From an uncultured Pseudomonadota bacterium (GTDB lineage Bacteria; Pseudomonadota; Gammaproteobacteria; Burkholderiales; Methylophilaceae): 9,233 bases of DNA. The notes below the pieces were generated by a model, which did not search any database, was not told where the DNA came from, and worked only from the letters and a program-made list of their open reading frames with translations. Made by a program: the position numbers and the translations under genes. The stretch is from NCBI GenBank assembly GCA_903854305.1, contig CAINWC010000321.1, forward strand, positions 1 through 9,233, in the 5' to 3' direction. Positions 6,848 through 9,233 of the stretch are shown here, in pieces (position 1 is the first letter of the stretch; every line of letters begins with the position of its first letter).

Positions 6848-9233
6848 ATGGATGCTTTATTTCTGACACTCGGCTTAATGGGTGTAGTCATTTCAATTGG
6901 CGGCATTGTCGGATTTTTTTCACTATTTGCCAACAAACCCAATTATGAGTGGCAGTTAAGCGAAGTTGAGCGAGAGTTAAGTCAATTAAAAAGGCGTGTT
7001 GAATCACTAGAAAAAAGGCCTGCGAATATCACACAAATGGCAGCGTTAAATGTGGATGCGCTATCGATTAAAGTTGAACCTGTCGCGGCAACCTCACCAA
7101 TAGCGGATATTGCGCTAAGCGAGAGTGAAGTGTCGGAGGATGAATTAACAAAGCAGGCACTTGCAGTTGAATCTGACTCAGAAGCAAGCCAATCGCAAAA
7201 AAATACCTCTCAAAAGCATGATTTTCAGCCAGCAAACCCTGTGCATGCGTCCTACAACCCTCAGCCATACCAAGCTAACTTTATTGAAAAAGGTTTTACT
7301 CTCGCTAAAAACTGGTTATTCGGCGGCAATACACTGGTGCGCTCTGGCATTGTCATTTTATTCATTGGCATCGCCTTCTTGCTCAAGTATGCCGCGGATC
7401 ATTCACAAGTACCGATTGAACTCCGCATGACAGGCATCGCGCTTTCTGGCATGGCCTTACTGATGATAGGCTGGCGCCTGCGTGACAAGCGCCCTGAGTA
7501 TTCATGGGCTTTGCAAGGCGGTGGTATCGGAATCATGTATCTCACTATTTTCGCGGCACTTAAGTTATATCAACTCATACCGGCAGGCGCTGCATTTCCA
7601 TTACTGATTGCCGTGGCGTTTTTATCCGCGTTTATTGCAGTCAAACAGTCCGCCATGCCGCTGGCCATATTGGGCTTTGCTGGTGGATTTTTAGCGCCAG
7701 TTTTAACCGCTACTGCCCATAGCAGCCACGTAGGGCTGTTTAGCTATTACTTAGTGCTTAATTTGGCAATTGCGTTTGTGGCGTTGCATAAAAGCTGGCG
7801 CCCGCTCAATGTGCTGGGCTGGGCATTTACCTTTATTATCGGCACACTGTGGGGTGCTAAAAACTATATTCCCGAAAATTTTTCCACCACTGAACCATTT
7901 TTGATTATTTTCTTTTTGCTGTTTACCGCCATTGCTGTACTTTTTGCCTACCGACAAGCAGCCCAAGCCACTGATTACGTTGATGCAACATTGGTATTTG
8001 GCACACCGCTTGTAGGCTTTAGTCTGCAATATGCCTTGTTACGTGACGTTTACGCTAATGTAGGCTACGCGCATTTTAGCTTGGCTTATAGCGCACTAGC
8101 ATTAGGGATTTTTTACATAGGTTTAGCTTGGTGGGTATTTACCCGTCAACGCGACACCCTTAAATTTCTCGGCGAGTGTTTTTTGGCCCTAGGCATCGGT
8201 TTTATATCACTCGCGTTGCCTTTGGCATTAGATGGGCGCTGGACCTCGGCGGCTTGGGCGGTAGAAGGTGTAGGCCTGCTCTGGGTTGGGTTGCGTCAAA
8301 ATCGCACATTCCCGATGTTGTCTGGCTTAGCCCTGCAAGTTTTGGCTGCATTCGCTTTCGCCAAAGGCTGGGGACTCACCGGTTACGCTGAAATAAGCCA
8401 TCAAAATATGTATCTTGGGGTTGGTTTTATTGCACTATCTGGCTGGTCTTGTGGCGCATTATGGAATCACTATCGTCCAGAAAAATTTCCACTGCTGACG
8501 ACCGCTTTAGCCCTGTGGGGCTGGATTTGGTGGGTATCATCAGGCTTGACCGCTATTGATGAATTCATGCTTTCAGACTTATTTGTGCACGCTGGCCTTG
8601 GCTTCGTCGCTATCACCAGTGTATTGCTACCTGTTGTTGCACGCCTATTCACGTGGCAAAAACTAGCCAAACTTAGCCTGCTACTTTTACCTGTAATGGC
8701 GTTAACCATGCTGGGGGAGATTGTCTTAGTAACGTTTGATCATAAACATCCTTTTGCCTACTATGGTGCTTATAGTTGGCTAAGTGCTGTTTCTGCCTAT
8801 ATCTGGCTGCTTAAACGCGACCATATCCCAAATGGAACCGTGTTGCGTGCGCCATTATTATGGATAGCCGCAATTATTAGCGTAATGGAGTGGCAATATC
8901 AACTCGCTAAATATGTGCACGAATCCAGCGTATGGCAGGATATAGGCTGGGCGATAGTGCCAATTTTAATTGTGCTTGGCATCAGCCGCTGGCAGTTCAA
9001 CAAGAAGCATAGCTTAACAACCGAGCAGTTAGCGAAGGCACGCACTTGGGCTTGGGCAGGCTGTGCGCCATTAATGGCATTTTTAGTGACATGGTTCATA
9101 TGGATGTCGCTGAATTCCAGTGGCAATGCAGCGCCTTTGCCTTACGCTCCGCTAATGAATCCGCTTGATATTACACTCACTGCCGTCCTGTTACTGCTGC
9201 TTATCTGGCAGCGCCCAGTGAGTAAACACCTCA
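6848..9233 (+). CDS. DUF2339 multi-spanning membrane protein (partial, C-terminus outside window)
   Basis: The frame is open from ATG at 6848 (AAGGAAAA about 6 bases upstream) to the window edge, giving 795 codons without a stop; family members are commonly 800-1000 residues, so most of the protein is here. An N-terminal membrane anchor (about 3-28) is followed by a charged coiled coil (about 33-57, WQLSEVERELSQLKRRVESLE) and a low-complexity acidic/polar linker (about 60-150). A long series of hydrophobic spans begins at NWLFGGNTLVRSGIVILFIG (155-174). The latter motif, with LLKYAADHS and the GGGIGIMYLTIFAALKLY segment near 224, is characteristic of DUF2339 (predicted membrane protein, PF10101). 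The function of the family is not established. Gene order with aas suggests a role in the envelope, which is inference. Short open frames on either strand inside this gene are shadows. Confidence 0.85.
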   Translation, partial: MDALFLTLGLMGVVISIGGIVGFFSLFANKPNYEWQLSEVERELSQLKRRVESLEKRPANITQMAALNVDALSIKVEPVAATSPIADIALSESEVSEDELTKQALAVESDSEASQSQKNTSQKHDFQPANPVHASYNPQPYQANFIEKGFTLAKNWLFGGNTLVRSGIVILFIGIAFLLKYAADHSQVPIELRMTGIALSGMALLMIGWRLRDKRPEYSWALQGGGIGIMYLTIFAALKLYQLIPAGAAFPLLIAVAFLSAFIAVKQSAMPLAILGFAGGFLAPVLTATAHSSHVGLFSYYLVLNLAIAFVALHKSWRPLNVLGWAFTFIIGTLWGAKNYIPENFSTTEPFLIIFFLLFTAIAVLFAYRQAAQATDYVDATLVFGTPLVGFSLQYALLRDVYANVGYAHFSLAYSALALGIFYIGLAWWVFTRQRDTLKFLGECFLALGIGFISLALPLALDGRWTSAAWAVEGVGLLWVGLRQNRTFPMLSGLALQVLAAFAFAKGWGLTGYAEISHQNMYLGVGFIALSGWSCGALWNHYRPEKFPLLTTALALWGWIWWVSSGLTAIDEFMLSDLFVHAGLGFVAITSVLLPVVARLFTWQKLAKLSLLLLPVMALTMLGEIVLVTFDHKHPFAYYGAYSWLSAVSAYIWLLKRDHIPNGTVLRAPLLWIAAIISVMEWQYQLAKYVHESSVWQDIGWAIVPILIVLGISRWQFNKKHSLTTEQLAKARTWAWAGCAPLMAFLVTWFIWMSLNSSGNAAPLPYAPLMNPLDITLTAVLLLLLIWQRPVSKHL

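Noticed and set aside
7751..8029. Minus-strand open frame of 92 codons with several cysteines
   Set aside because: It looked briefly like a small Cys-rich protein, but it is antisense to the uninterrupted DUF2339 gene and has no start signals.

Overview
The window is chromosomal DNA from a Gram-negative proteobacterium, most likely a betaproteobacterium. A methylotroph of the Methylophilaceae type is my best guess, from overall protein character and the AT-leaning composition; no rRNA or other phylogenetic marker is present, so this is an inference. There are seven protein-coding genes (two cut by the window edges), no RNA genes, no mobile elements and no CRISPR. Coding density is high, and the longest gene-free stretch is about 180 bases.

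Left block, minus strand (1-1242): ubiK (ubiquinone biosynthesis accessory factor) is followed 5 bases later by comM/yifB (Mg-chelatase-like AAA+ ATPase), whose C-terminus lies outside the window. A 177-base divergent spacer holds a likely sigma-70-type promoter for this pair and, on the other strand, a near-perfect sigma-54 (RpoN) promoter.

Central block, plus strand (1352-4298): the sigma-54 promoter reads into a TorF-family outer-membrane porin, then glnK (PII signal protein), then amtB (ammonium channel), closed by a strong intrinsic terminator. This looks like a nitrogen-limitation module: AmtB brings ammonium across the inner membrane, GlnK reports nitrogen status and plugs AmtB, and the porin may supply the outer-membrane step. 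A hairpin between porin and glnK may set the ratio of the two parts.

Right block, plus strand (4329-9233): a small cysteine-free ArsR-type winged-helix regulator is followed closely by aas (fused lysophospholipid acyltransferase and acyl-ACP synthetase) and then by a large DUF2339 multi-spanning membrane protein that runs off the window. The regulator has a perfect TTGACA -35 box placed so that transcription should start at or beside its start codon, suggesting a leaderless mRNA. The three genes are close enough to form one envelope-related operon.

Nothing here amounts to a clearly undescribed system. The points most worth a second look are the sigma-54-driven porin joined to glnK-amtB, a Gly-to-Cys change in the GlnK nucleotide-binding loop, the probable leaderless regulator, and the regulator-aas-DUF2339 linkage.
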